In this document: positions 17,055 through 25,238 of the stretch, in pieces | Layout: the number at the start of each line of letters is the position of its first letter | Numbering within the stretch: the first letter of the stretch is position 1 | Assembly (NCBI GenBank): GCA_013322215.1 | Contig: JAAMEZ010000036.1 | Span: forward strand, 1,037,277-1,101,276 | Direction: 5' to 3' | From: Martinezella rhizogenes | Lineage (GTDB): Bacteria; Pseudomonadota; Alphaproteobacteria; Rhizobiales; Rhizobiaceae | DNA length: 64,000 bases | Program-made: the position numbers and the translations under genes | The notes under the pieces: generated by a model | The model's database searches: none | What the model was told of the DNA's origin: nothing | Seen by the model: only the letters and a program-made list of their open reading frames with translations

Positions 17055-17086
17055 ATGCTCCAGTCCCACCGCATGGGCTGGAGCAT
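17055..17086. repeat. Stem-loop between the MDR gene and the WYL regulator
   Basis: ATGCTCCAG (17055-17063) pairs perfectly with CTGGAGCAT (17078-17086). An inner CCCA...TGGG (17065-17068 with 17074-17077) extends the stem. It starts 8 bp after the MDR stop and ends 21 bp before the regulator start. No U-tract follows, so it is more likely an mRNA processing or stabilising hairpin, or a small repeat relic, than a full terminator. Confidence 0.55.
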
Positions 17087-17107
17087 GATGAGTCGAAGGA
17101 TAGGGTT

Positions 17108-17809
17108 ATGTCCCAGAGTCAGCGATTGTTCGATATCCTTCAGATCCTCCGCCGTCATCGGCAGGCGGTTTCGGGGACTTATCTGGCGCAGCAAACGGGT
17201 GTCTCGCTGCGGACCATCTATCGCGATATCATTCTTCTGCAGTCCATGGGGGCGGAGATCGAAGGCGAGGCTGGCTTCGGCTATGTGCTCAAGCCCGGTT
17301 TCATGCTGCCGCCGCTGATGTTCTCCGAGGAGGAGATCAAGGCGATCGCGCTTGGCGTGCAATGGGTGAGCCGCCAGACCGACGACGAGCTGTCGTTCGC
17401 CGCCCAGAATGCGCTTGCCAAGATCGAGGCTGTGCTCCCCTCGGAATTGCGCCATAAACTCAATGACACTGACTTCCATGTTTCCTATCCGTCACAGAAA
17501 GACGAGGCGATCGACCTCAAGATCCTGCGCAAGGCCATGCAGCAGCAAATGAAGCTGCGCATCGTGTACAAGGACGGCAAGGGGGTGGATACCGACCGGG
17601 TCATCTGGCCGATCGGAATCGCCTTTGCTGAAACGATGCGCGTCATTGCCGCCTGGTGCGAACTGCGTCAGGATTTCCGGGCGTTCCGAACCGATCGCAT
17701 CCAGCAGGCGGAACTATTGGCGGATCGCTATCCCGGCCAGCGCCGCGATCTCTACAGGCAATGGCGCGCGCAGGTAGCCGAGGAGCGGGCTAGGGCCGCA
17801 ATGTCCTGA
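17108..17809 (+). CDS. HTH/WYL-domain transcriptional regulator (YafY family)
   Basis: 233 residues. The N-terminal winged helix is MSQSQRLFDILQILRRHRQ, then TYLAQQTGVSLRTIYRDIILLQ. A WYL-type domain follows, with VIWPIGIAFAETMRVIAAWCELRQDFRAFRTDRIQ near residues 178-212. WYL domains sense nucleotides or other small ligands. It probably regulates the oxidoreductase genes just upstream. The frame is open upstream, but the helix-turn-helix start fixes the ATG at 17108. Confidence 0.88.
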   Translation: MSQSQRLFDILQILRRHRQAVSGTYLAQQTGVSLRTIYRDIILLQSMGAEIEGEAGFGYVLKPGFMLPPLMFSEEEIKAIALGVQWVSRQTDDELSFAAQNALAKIEAVLPSELRHKLNDTDFHVSYPSQKDEAIDLKILRKAMQQQMKLRIVYKDGKGVDTDRVIWPIGIAFAETMRVIAAWCELRQDFRAFRTDRIQQAELLADRYPGQRRDLYRQWRAQVAEERARAAMS

Positions 17810-17946
17810 GGTGATGGATCTGCAGGCACGTATGGCCAGCCACTCGCATGCTGACATTCCCTGTCAGGTGGCCGCGGTAGGCTTGCGAGTGACGATGCAT
17901 GCCCGTCGGCAAGGTGCTACAACAACAATCAGACGAGCAGGGGAAT

Positions 17947-18248
17947 ATGGTCGCTTACTACATGATGTGGAATCGAGATTCCGCGCATCCTGAGTCCCTC
18001 AAACGCTACACGGAACAGGCCGCCGCCTCGGTCGAGTTCTACGGCGGTAGGTTCGCATCTCTCTGCGGAAAGCTCGAGAGTGCCGACGGCGCAGATCTCG
18101 AACATCAGGTGATCGCATCGAGTTCCCATCCATGACCATCGCTCGGGAATGGTATGCATCTTCGCAGTATGAAGCCGCCAGAAGTCTTGCCTCGATGCTG
18201 CCAGGCTTCAACGTGATGTTTCTGGATAGTGTCGGCGACGGGAGATGA
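17947..18248 (+). pseudogene. DUF1330 protein gene broken by a frameshift
   Basis: The first frame encodes MVAYYMMWNRDSAHPESLKR and SVEFYGGRFASLCGKLE, the start of a DUF1330 (dimeric alpha/beta barrel) domain. It ends at a TGA at 18133-18135. A second frame from about 18123 supplies the missing half (FPSMTIAREWYASSQYEAAR ... LPGFNVMFLDSVGDGR, stop at 18246). At the junction the sequence GTGATCGCATCGAGTTCCC contains a short ATCG repeat. Removing five bases (CATCG) gives GTG ATC GAG TTC CCA and restores one continuous 98-residue reading frame. A sequencing error cannot be excluded. Confidence 0.72.
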
Positions 18249-18347
18249 ACTCCATGTTTGACCGGGACGCCTTTCGAGAGCCGGAATCGAAGCGACCTTC
18301 GAGGCACCAAGGACGTCTCGTCTTGATCTACACGGGTCTGACAGACA

Positions 18348-19772
18348 CTACCATCCGTGCTTGAACTCTACACCGACGTAATTCGCATCGCGGCCGGCAG
18401 CACGTCGCAGGGCATCACCGATCGCAAAATGGACTGCCTCTAACGCTAGCGAAGTCGTGCGGTCTACTGTCCAGTCGAGTCGTATCTGCCCGTAGCTTCC
18501 GGTATAGGCACCAGGGCGTCCGGCGGTGTTCGGCACAGGAACTGCGGGATAGGTATAGATCGCATCCGCCGTGTTCTCGCGCCACTGAGCCGCCGCAGCG
18601 AGCATGACCTTCACTGACGAGGTGGGATATAGCGTGAGCGAAGGCTTCACATGGACGAGATTGGAGTAGCCCGTGTATCCCGCGAGCATAAGATATGCTC
18701 CGTTGGGAAACAGCGGATTGAAGGTGCCGAAATTGCCCCCCTCCGATTTGCTGTCGCCGGATGCAGCATCGATTTGAATGCCCAGTCTGGGCGTCCAAGG
18801 CGCGTCGGCAAATGTGTAGCCTGCAATACCTCCGAACGCCCAGGCCTCAATATGGCGAGAACCTATACGGCCCGTTTGGTTCATTGCCTCCAAATCCCAA
18901 TCGATGTGATTGTCACGACCGGCGACACGCACGTCGAAAATGTCCCGGCGCTCATCGCCTGATGCATTTGCATAGCGACCGCCTGCCTGAGTGAATTTTG
19001 CGTAATAGGCGCTAATGCTTGTGGTGTCGGAGAGTTTGCGCTCGACGCGCATGCCCGCGAATGTCTGCTGACCGACGCTGCTGTAATCGTCGAACGCCGC
19101 ATCGTCTCGTACTTGCACCGGAAGACTGTATAAGAGTTCAAAGCGCCAGGGGCCGGTTTCGTACTCTGTCCAGGCGCCGTCGTAGGACTGGCGAACGTTG
19201 GGGCCGTCACGAACAGATACGAAGCGTTGCAGGTCGAACCCGATTTGCTGACGTCCAAGTCTCAGCCTCAGCGTTCCATCCCCTACGGGTTCCGTAACGG
19301 CAATGAAGGCCTGCTCCAGATCCAGACGATTTTGGTCGATCGGCAGCGGCACGCTCTTCCAAGGCGCGAAATCGCTCTGGAGCTGCAAGAAGAGCTGCAG
19401 CTGATCTGCGATGTGGAGGTCGGCATGAAACTCGTTGCGGCTGAGAAGATAGTTCTGGCTTCGATTCCCACCGATACCAAAGCCTTGCGCATTGTTGGAC
19501 TCGAACCGGTCACGCGTGTCTGCGCCGAAAGAGAGATAGGTCTGCGGATCGGCATCGGAGAGGGGGATATATTTGAGCTTGTCGAGCGGTTCACGCGCAG
19601 CGCGCGGATCGGCGAGCACCGACCAATCTTCCTGCCAGCGGTTGAACATGATAGCGGGGCGCGAGGCAATAGGCTCCTGGCTTTGGTCTTGAGCAGATGC
19701 TGTGTGTGGAACTGCGAGCGCACACAGGACATATAGAGCAAGTGTGGCTCCGTCAGCGCTTCTCAACGACAT
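18348..19772 (-). CDS. Outer-membrane channel of the alginate-export (AlgE-like) family
   Basis: 474 residues from the ATG at 19772, with a signal peptide (MSLRSADGATLALYVLCALAVPHTASAQ). The rest is rich in alternating beta strands typical of an 18-strand alginate-export-type barrel: YLSFGADTRDRFES, LRLRLGRQQIGFDLQRFVSVRDGPNVRQ, ... VHFAIGDALRRAAGRDANYVGVEFKHGW with an aromatic last residue. Relatives are widely distributed porins for acidic or aromatic solutes, not necessarily alginate. Last gene of the molybdenum hydroxylase operon, 17 bp after the cytochrome gene. It probably lets substrate or product cross the outer membrane. Confidence 0.8.
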   Translation of the reverse strand: MSLRSADGATLALYVLCALAVPHTASAQDQSQEPIASRPAIMFNRWQEDWSVLADPRAAREPLDKLKYIPLSDADPQTYLSFGADTRDRFESNNAQGFGIGGNRSQNYLLSRNEFHADLHIADQLQLFLQLQSDFAPWKSVPLPIDQNRLDLEQAFIAVTEPVGDGTLRLRLGRQQIGFDLQRFVSVRDGPNVRQSYDGAWTEYETGPWRFELLYSLPVQVRDDAAFDDYSSVGQQTFAGMRVERKLSDTTSISAYYAKFTQAGGRYANASGDERRDIFDVRVAGRDNHIDWDLEAMNQTGRIGSRHIEAWAFGGIAGYTFADAPWTPRLGIQIDAASGDSKSEGGNFGTFNPLFPNGAYLMLAGYTGYSNLVHVKPSLTLYPTSSVKVMLAAAAQWRENTADAIYTYPAVPVPNTAGRPGAYTGSYGQIRLDWTVDRTTSLALEAVHFAIGDALRRAAGRDANYVGVEFKHGW

Positions 19773-19789
19773 CTTAGGCCGCTCGATTT

Positions 19790-20401
19790 TCAAGGGCAGG
19801 GAGACCCAGCCTTGGCCCACGCCCGCGTCGCGGCGACAAAAGCGTCGTGACTAATGGGAGGCGTTTGGCGTTGGGTGCCATCCGCGCGCTTGCCGGGTGA
19901 CCAGGCCCACAAGACGAGTGCCTCGGTCGCGTTGTGCTCGACAAGCTGTTCGGCGCTGCGATGACCGTTTCTGGTTTGGTCATTCATCAGGGCGCAGAGT
20001 TCACGACTGGTCATCGGCACGCCTGGTGCGCGTTCCCATTGCATCGACAGCGGCGCCAAGTGCCAGCCCGGAGCGCCTGGGACTCCGGATGCGTCGGAAT
20101 TGGTGTCGTGGTGGCACATCGCGCATTGGGAGCCGGGCACACCGTGTCCGTCAGGCCCGCGCACCACTTCGAAATTATGCCGATGGCGATCGTCGCCCTG
20201 GCGGGGGAAGTTCGTCTGCGTATGACAGTTGGAGCAGCGCGGGCTCATCATGACAGATTCCATCACTCGCCATTGCGCCAAGCCGTCTTCCCGCTTTGCG
20301 GAGGGAGACGGTGCGGCCGCAGCGGCGATCGCCACGGCAATGGCGCTGATGGCGCACGCGCCAAAGACCCCGTGTGCGAAAGAATACCCGAGAGAGGTCA
20401 T
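19790..20401 (-). CDS. Di-haem c-type cytochrome subunit of the molybdenum hydroxylase
   Basis: 203 residues from the ATG at 20401. An N-terminal hydrophobic segment (FGACAISAIAVAIAAAAAP) serves as signal or membrane anchor. Two CxxCH haem-attachment motifs follow: CSNCH and CAMCH. Its start overlaps the stop of the 2Fe-2S subunit by 4 bp (20398-20401). It is the expected periplasmic electron acceptor of the IorAB-like enzyme, passing electrons to the respiratory chain. Electron flow is inferred from operon order and haem sites. Confidence 0.8.
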   Translation of the reverse strand: MTSLGYSFAHGVFGACAISAIAVAIAAAAAPSPSAKREDGLAQWRVMESVMMSPRCSNCHTQTNFPRQGDDRHRHNFEVVRGPDGHGVPGSQCAMCHHDTNSDASGVPGAPGWHLAPLSMQWERAPGVPMTSRELCALMNDQTRNGHRSAEQLVEHNATEALVLWAWSPGKRADGTQRQTPPISHDAFVAATRAWAKAGSPCP

Positions 20402-20859
20402 GGCTTGCCCCTCGCTGCGAGGTCTGCCGCAGTGTGGATGGCCGGACGCACTCGCGAATAGGTCCCGCAACGACAGATGTTGGTGATGCCCTGGTTGATA
20501 TCCTCATCGCTTGGATGAGGAACCTTGAGGAGAAGTGCGGCCGCTGACATGACCATCCCGGATTGACAGTAGCCGCATTGGGGAACTTGATGCTTGACCC
20601 ATGCGACCTGCACCGGATGCGACCGGTCCGGCGAGAGGCCCTCGATCGTGGTGATACGCTTGCCTTCGAGGAGCGCGGCCGGATAGGTACAGGAGCGCAC
20701 GGATTCGCCATCCACATGGACCGTGCACGCACCGCATGCGCCGATGCCGCAACCGAACTTCGTTCCGGTAAGTCCGACCAGCTCTCGAATGACCCAGAGC
20801 AACGGTTCGTCAGGAGGAGCGTCAATATCGACGTCACGGCCGTTTATGGTGAATTTCAT
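20398..20859 (-). CDS. 2Fe-2S subunit of a xanthine-oxidase-family molybdenum hydroxylase (IorA-like)
   Basis: 153 residues. The plant-type 2Fe-2S cluster motif is FGCGIGACGACTVHVDG (about 36-52), with a further Cys in SVRSC. The second cluster motif is CGYCQSGMVM ... CRCGTYSRVRPAI. This matches the small subunits of isoquinoline 1-oxidoreductase and periplasmic aldehyde dehydrogenases. It has no signal peptide and is probably exported with the Tat-bearing large subunit. The gap to the large-subunit gene is 20 bp. Confidence 0.9.
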   Translation of the reverse strand: MKFTINGRDVDIDAPPDEPLLWVIRELVGLTGTKFGCGIGACGACTVHVDGESVRSCTYPAALLEGKRITTIEGLSPDRSHPVQVAWVKHQVPQCGYCQSGMVMSAAALLLKVPHPSDEDINQGITNICRCGTYSRVRPAIHTAADLAARGKP

Positions 20860-20879
20860 GGTCGAGGCTCCCGTCGTCG

Positions 20880-23078
20880 TCAGGCAAATTGCAAATTGTT
20901 TCGCGACAGCGGCATGGCACGCAGACGCTTTCCGCTCGCCGCAAAAATTGCATTGACGAGTGCGGGAGCGGTCACGACCGGGCTGACCTCGCCCATTGCT
21001 CCGAGTGGTCCACCGCTCTCAATGAATTCGGTAACGAGTTCCGGGCATTCGCCAAGATAAGGCATGGCATACGTGTCGAAGTTGGTTTGGCGGACTGCAC
21101 CGTCTGCGAACGTGACTTCTGACTTGCACCCGGCCAGTCCGAATACGGTGCCGCCTTCGATGTTGGCCCTGGCGATCCCCGGATCGAACACCCGGCCCGG
21201 ATCAGCGACGGACGTGACCCGCTCGACCTTTACCTCATTGCCACGCACATGGACCTCAATCACCTGAGCGATCAGTGTTCCGAATGCGAGTGCAAATGCG
21301 AGGCCCCGGCCGTGGCCCTTCGCAAGGGGCTGGTTCCAGGAGCTGAGTTCGGCCGCGCGATCGAGGACCTTCAACGCCTTGGCGTTGGAACGCAAAAGTT
21401 GCCGCCGGTAGGCGTAGGGGTCCTGCTTCGCCAGGCCAGCCAGTTCGTCGATGAAGCTTTCGAAGGCGAATATATTCGGCCCATACCCCGTCGTCCTCAT
21501 GACCGACGTGGGAACATCCGTTTCCAGCAGATGAAAATCCACTTGGCGATGGTCGATCGCATAAGGGGTTTCCTTCATGCCCTCGATGCAGAACGGATCG
21601 ATATGGGTCTTCTTGATCTCATCGATCATCATGGGATTGCACAGACTGATAATGGTCGGCGATACCACGCGGGCGACGATTGCCTCCGGCAAGCCATTCG
21701 GTTCAAGTGCCGCTGTCAGTTTCACCATCGTCGCGGGACGATAGCCGTCCCTGCGCATGTCTTCTTCACGGTCCCAGAGGACCTTGACCGGGGCCTTTAC
21801 CGCTTTGGAAATCAACGCCGCCTGGACGATGAAATCGGCGAGCGAACGCCGGCCGAACGCGCCGCCCATGTAGGGCGTCCGGTTCACTTCCACCTGTTCG
21901 CCTTTGAGCCCAAGTGCAGCCTGCAATGCATACCACGCGAGGTTCTGACCTGCCGTCGGCGCCCACACCACGCAATGATCGTCCGTCACATGCGCGACCG
22001 CGTTCATCGGTTCCATCGTCGCGTGGGCAAGGAATGGGTTCTCGTAGTCCTGTTCCACCGTCTTTTTCGAGGCGGCGATGCGCGCAGGAGCCTGCCCCTC
22101 GTCAACCGCAGTCGCGAAGGGTCCGGTGTCGAGGCGGGCCTTGTATTCAGTGCCCAGAGCCGGCGTGTTTGCCTTCGCGGTGGAGGACGCGGGCTCATGG
22201 ATGCTTGTCTCGGCCTTAAGCATGGCACTACGGGCATGCCAGTAGGTGTCCGCGACAACAGCAAAGCCTCCCTCGACGGGCACGACCGCGACGACACCTG
22301 GCATCCGCAGCAATGCATCGCGGTTGTTGAGGTCGAGCACTGATCCGAAGGCCGCCCCGGTGCGCACCGCGGCGTTCAGCATGCCGGGTACCCTGAAATC
22401 GATCCCGAAAACGGCTGATCCATCGACCTTGGCGGGAACGTCGACCCGAGGCACCTCTCGTCCGACCAGCTGCAGCTCGGCGTCTTGCTTGAGCTTTGGC
22501 TTTTCCGGCGGCGTGATTTTCGCCGCCGCCGCCGCCAGCTCTCCGAACGTCGCGCGTTTTCCACTCGAAGCGTGGACGATAAAGCTCTTCTCGGCGGCCA
22601 GTTCCGAAGCCGGAAGTCCCCATGCCTGGCTCGCCGCCGCCATCAGCATTTCGCGAGCGCTCGCGCCGACCGTGCGCATGATGTCGTAGAAGACCTGGAT
22701 GCTCATGCTGTTGCCGGTGAACATCCATTTGAACAGCGGATTGGCGTAGGCAGGATCATAGGGCGCCGTTTCCAGCCGAACGTTCGACCAGTCGGCACCG
22801 AGTTCATCGACGAGTACCGCAGGGAGAGTGGTGCTGATGCCCTGACCGATTTCGGCCTGGCTGACGATGACGGTTACTGTATTGTCGGATTGAACCCGTA
22901 CCCATGCATTGAGAGCGACTTCGCCGGCAGGCGTCCGAGTAGTTGCGGCTCCGATCAGCTTCGCTGCCTTTACGGAGGATGAAAGAGCCAGCATGAATCC
23001 GCCCGCCATCAACGCGGTACACTGGATGAAACGGCGCCGGTCGAGTTGAATAGCGTCAGTCGAAGGAGTGTCGAGCAT
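20880..23078 (-). CDS. Molybdopterin-binding large subunit, IorB/aldehyde-dehydrogenase type, Tat-exported
   Basis: 732 residues. The twin-arginine signal is LDRRRFIQCTALMAGGFMLALSS (residues about 13-35). Mo-hydroxylase motifs follow, including VIVSQAEIGQGIST, PYMGGAFGRRSLADF, a long substrate funnel, and GGPLGAMGEVSPVVTAPALVNAI with the likely catalytic Glu near residue 698. Single-chain large subunits of this kind (isoquinoline 1-oxidoreductase, nicotinate or aldehyde dehydrogenases) hydroxylate N-heterocycles or oxidise aldehydes in the periplasm. First gene of the operon that continues to 18348. Confidence 0.9.
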   Translation of the reverse strand: MLDTPSTDAIQLDRRRFIQCTALMAGGFMLALSSSVKAAKLIGAATTRTPAGEVALNAWVRVQSDNTVTVIVSQAEIGQGISTTLPAVLVDELGADWSNVRLETAPYDPAYANPLFKWMFTGNSMSIQVFYDIMRTVGASAREMLMAAASQAWGLPASELAAEKSFIVHASSGKRATFGELAAAAAKITPPEKPKLKQDAELQLVGREVPRVDVPAKVDGSAVFGIDFRVPGMLNAAVRTGAAFGSVLDLNNRDALLRMPGVVAVVPVEGGFAVVADTYWHARSAMLKAETSIHEPASSTAKANTPALGTEYKARLDTGPFATAVDEGQAPARIAASKKTVEQDYENPFLAHATMEPMNAVAHVTDDHCVVWAPTAGQNLAWYALQAALGLKGEQVEVNRTPYMGGAFGRRSLADFIVQAALISKAVKAPVKVLWDREEDMRRDGYRPATMVKLTAALEPNGLPEAIVARVVSPTIISLCNPMMIDEIKKTHIDPFCIEGMKETPYAIDHRQVDFHLLETDVPTSVMRTTGYGPNIFAFESFIDELAGLAKQDPYAYRRQLLRSNAKALKVLDRAAELSSWNQPLAKGHGRGLAFALAFGTLIAQVIEVHVRGNEVKVERVTSVADPGRVFDPGIARANIEGGTVFGLAGCKSEVTFADGAVRQTNFDTYAMPYLGECPELVTEFIESGGPLGAMGEVSPVVTAPALVNAIFAASGKRLRAMPLSRNNLQFA

Positions 23079-23194
23079 AGGTTTGATTCCGCCGGATTTC
23101 AGCAGAAACTACGGACGTCAAACGCGCTGCCGGAGCGCCACCGAACTCCATAATCCTCTGCCCTTAGAGGAATCTTATAGTGAGGAACTCCAGC

Positions 23195-23208
23195 TATCAG
23201 TGGTGATA
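23195..23208. promoter_or_regulatory. Inverted repeat TATCA-N4-TGATA
   Basis: Perfect 5-bp arms with a GTGG spacer, 117 bp upstream of the large-subunit start. Possible operator for the TetR protein at 23491 or another regulator. Support is positional only. Confidence 0.35.
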
Positions 23209-23223
23209 AGTTTTCCCCATCAG

Positions 23224-23240
23224 GTAGATTGGAGATCTAC
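23224..23240. promoter_or_regulatory. Inverted repeat GTAGAT-N5-ATCTAC
   Basis: Perfect 6-bp arms separated by TGGAG, within the Mo-hydroxylase/TetR divergent region. The 17-bp size is typical of a TetR dimer site. It lies 16 bp from the other repeat (23195-23208), so the two may act together. Confidence 0.4.
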
Positions 23241-23490
23241 GATAAATGGCGATGGAGCTCTTCGTTGCTGAACTGAAACATGCTCGATGTCTACTGCGAT
23301 CATAGACGCATTTGATGGTTTCTGTGAATGATTTCAGTTATTTAGCAGGAAGATTCGGCTAGTCGCCCGTTCGAATTCCATCAAGAGCAAAATAGCGGGG
23401 CATGATGCTACACGACACCAAGCAGCGATAAAGAATGCTGCCCTCGCAAAAATTGTTTACCTAGGAGTACATAATTGCTATCGGTTGTTT

Positions 23491-24069
23491 ATGGCTAGAC
23501 CGTTCGAATTTGACCCCGATACAGCGATTGACAGAGCAATGGAGGTGTTCTGGCAAAAGGGCTATGCGAGCACCACCCCACAGGATTTGTTAGAGGCTGC
23601 CGGTATAGGAAAAGGCAGTTTTTACAACTACTTCAAAAGCAAGCATCACATGTTCGAACTGTGCCTGGAGCGGTATCGCGCTTCTCAGGCCGAGGCATTG
23701 GTAGAGTTTCTGAAGCAGCCGATATCGGCTAGGGCCAAGCTGAAAGGTGCTCTGGAGCAGCTCATCAAGTTCGATCTGGAGGGGCCTGTGAGGAAGGGTT
23801 GCATGGCGGTTAACGCGGCCGCCGAATTGGCCGCATCGGACGAAAGCGCGCTCCGCATTGTCCAGGCAATGTTTAACAGGACGGAGGCCGCCCTGGTGAA
23901 GCTGATCGGGGAGGGCCAGGCGGCGGGCGAGTTCCGCAGCGATATAGATGCGGTTTCGCTGGCGAGCCTGTTGTTGACAACTATTCTTGGTTTGCGGATT
24001 GCCGGATTGGTAGCCGACACCCCGGACAGGCTTGAACGCGCGATCGAAACGGCTCTTCGTCTCCTCTGA
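23491..24069 (+). CDS. TetR/AcrR-family transcriptional regulator
   Basis: 192 residues from the ATG at 23491 (a TTG lies two codons upstream). The N-terminal helix-turn-helix is ARPFEFDPDTAIDRAMEVFW, then GYASTTPQDLLEAAGIGKGSFYNYFKSK. The C-terminal ligand domain includes GCMAVNAAAELAASDESAL, as in TetR regulators that control SDR and NADH:flavin reductase genes. It lies 70 bp upstream of an SDR gene on the same strand and is divergent from the Mo-hydroxylase operon; either could be its target. Confidence 0.9.
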   Translation: MARPFEFDPDTAIDRAMEVFWQKGYASTTPQDLLEAAGIGKGSFYNYFKSKHHMFELCLERYRASQAEALVEFLKQPISARAKLKGALEQLIKFDLEGPVRKGCMAVNAAAELAASDESALRIVQAMFNRTEAALVKLIGEGQAAGEFRSDIDAVSLASLLLTTILGLRIAGLVADTPDRLERAIETALRLL

Positions 24070-24139
24070 AAACTAGCGGGAATCTAAATCGAAATTAGCA
24101 CGCATAATTATGTACCCAAAGCTACAGAAAGGAATGAAT

Positions 24140-24922
24140 ATGAAACTCGGCCTCGAAGGCAAGACGGCGATTGTAACCGGAGCGAGCCGCGGCATTGGGC
24201 TGGCAACGGTCAAGGTGCTCGTGCAGGAAGGCGTCAAGGTTTTTGGCGCGGCCAGGACTGTGACACCGGAGCTACTGGCGCTAAGCCCTGATGCTCTTGC
24301 GGTGGACCTGTCCAGCGCAGAAGGGGCGCCGAAGCTTATGGCTCACATTTCCAGCCGGTCCGATCGCATTGATATTCTCGTCAACAATGTCGGTGCAGGT
24401 GATGCAGTCGCCCTTGGCGAATTCCTTGATGTCACCGACGAGCAATGGCACGCCAATCTCGATATCACCCTGATGAGCGCCGTATGGATGAGCCGCGCTG
24501 TATTGCCAGCACTGCTTAAAAGTCGGGGTGCGATGATCAACGTATCGTCGATCAACTCGAAAGTGCCATCGGCCGGGCCTGTAGCCTATACGACGGCAAA
24601 AACCGCGCTGACAGCATTTAGTAAATCGCTTGCAGAGGAGTTCGGCCCTCAAGGCGTGCGGATTAACACGGTATCACCAGGCGCGGTGCGCACGTCGCTT
24701 TGGGAAGGGGCGGACAGCTTCGGCAGCACGGTTGCAGCCGCCTTCGGTGTCACTCACGAGGCGCTTTTATCTGAAATACCTGCTCGTTTCCAAATGACAA
24801 GCGGTAGGATCACCGAAGCCGACGAGGTGGCCAATCTGATAGCTTTCCTTGCTTCCGACAGGATTCCGAATGTAGTCGGCGCTGACTATGTCATCGACGG
24901 TGGCACGCTCAAGGCAATCTGA
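24140..24922 (+). CDS. Short-chain dehydrogenase/reductase
   Basis: 260 residues from the ATG at 24140, which has AGAAAGGA at suitable spacing; an ATG at 24134 touches that site and is less likely. Classical SDR motifs are present: TGASRGIG (13-20), NNVG (82-85), Ser137, Tyr150 and Lys154 (YTTAK), and the C-terminal GADYVIDGGT. It reduces a ketone or aldehyde, or oxidises an alcohol, with NAD(P). It is a likely target of the adjacent TetR regulator. Substrate unknown. Confidence 0.9.
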   Translation: MKLGLEGKTAIVTGASRGIGLATVKVLVQEGVKVFGAARTVTPELLALSPDALAVDLSSAEGAPKLMAHISSRSDRIDILVNNVGAGDAVALGEFLDVTDEQWHANLDITLMSAVWMSRAVLPALLKSRGAMINVSSINSKVPSAGPVAYTTAKTALTAFSKSLAEEFGPQGVRINTVSPGAVRTSLWEGADSFGSTVAAAFGVTHEALLSEIPARFQMTSGRITEADEVANLIAFLASDRIPNVVGADYVIDGGTLKAI

Positions 24923-25238
24923 AAATCCGGTATCACGAAGATAAGAGACAAGTATGCCGTAGGTCAGGCGTTCTGAGGCTTGGTTGATCTTCATTTCATT
25001 CTCACTGAGTGCGCGATTTTTGCTTTTTTTACCGCAATGCTCGCCAGTTCAAGGAAATGGCGGAGGAAATCTTGTAAACCGTAGACTCAGCGGTCCATCT
25101 TATTTGTGTGTCGTTCCTCGAATTGAACGCAGCCAACTGTTTTTCATTGATGAAAAACATCCTGCAGATTTGGCTGTTTATCACTCAGGCATATCTCCCT
25201 ATGTCTGCCTGCAACGGTAGATGCTCGTGGAGGATGAC
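24923..25238. other. 316-bp intergenic region before the second aldo/keto reductase
   Basis: No gene is seen. It contains a poly-T-rich stretch around 25015-25030 without a clear stem and the palindrome at 25140-25157 that probably belongs to the promoter of the following gene. Confidence 0.5.
25140..25157. promoter_or_regulatory. Inverted repeat TTTTTCAT-N2-ATGAAAAA
   Basis: Perfect 8-bp arms around TG, ending 81 bp upstream of the aldo/keto reductase start. AT-rich symmetrical sites in this position usually bind a repressor or a MarR/TetR-type regulator. The binder is unknown. Confidence 0.42.

Larger units (their letters stand above)
23079..23490. other. 412-bp divergent promoter region (Mo-hydroxylase operon / TetR gene)
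   Basis: No gene is present. The region holds two inverted repeats (23195-23208 and 23224-23240) and an AT-rich right half. It drives the molybdenum hydroxylase operon leftward and the TetR gene rightward. Confidence 0.55.
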
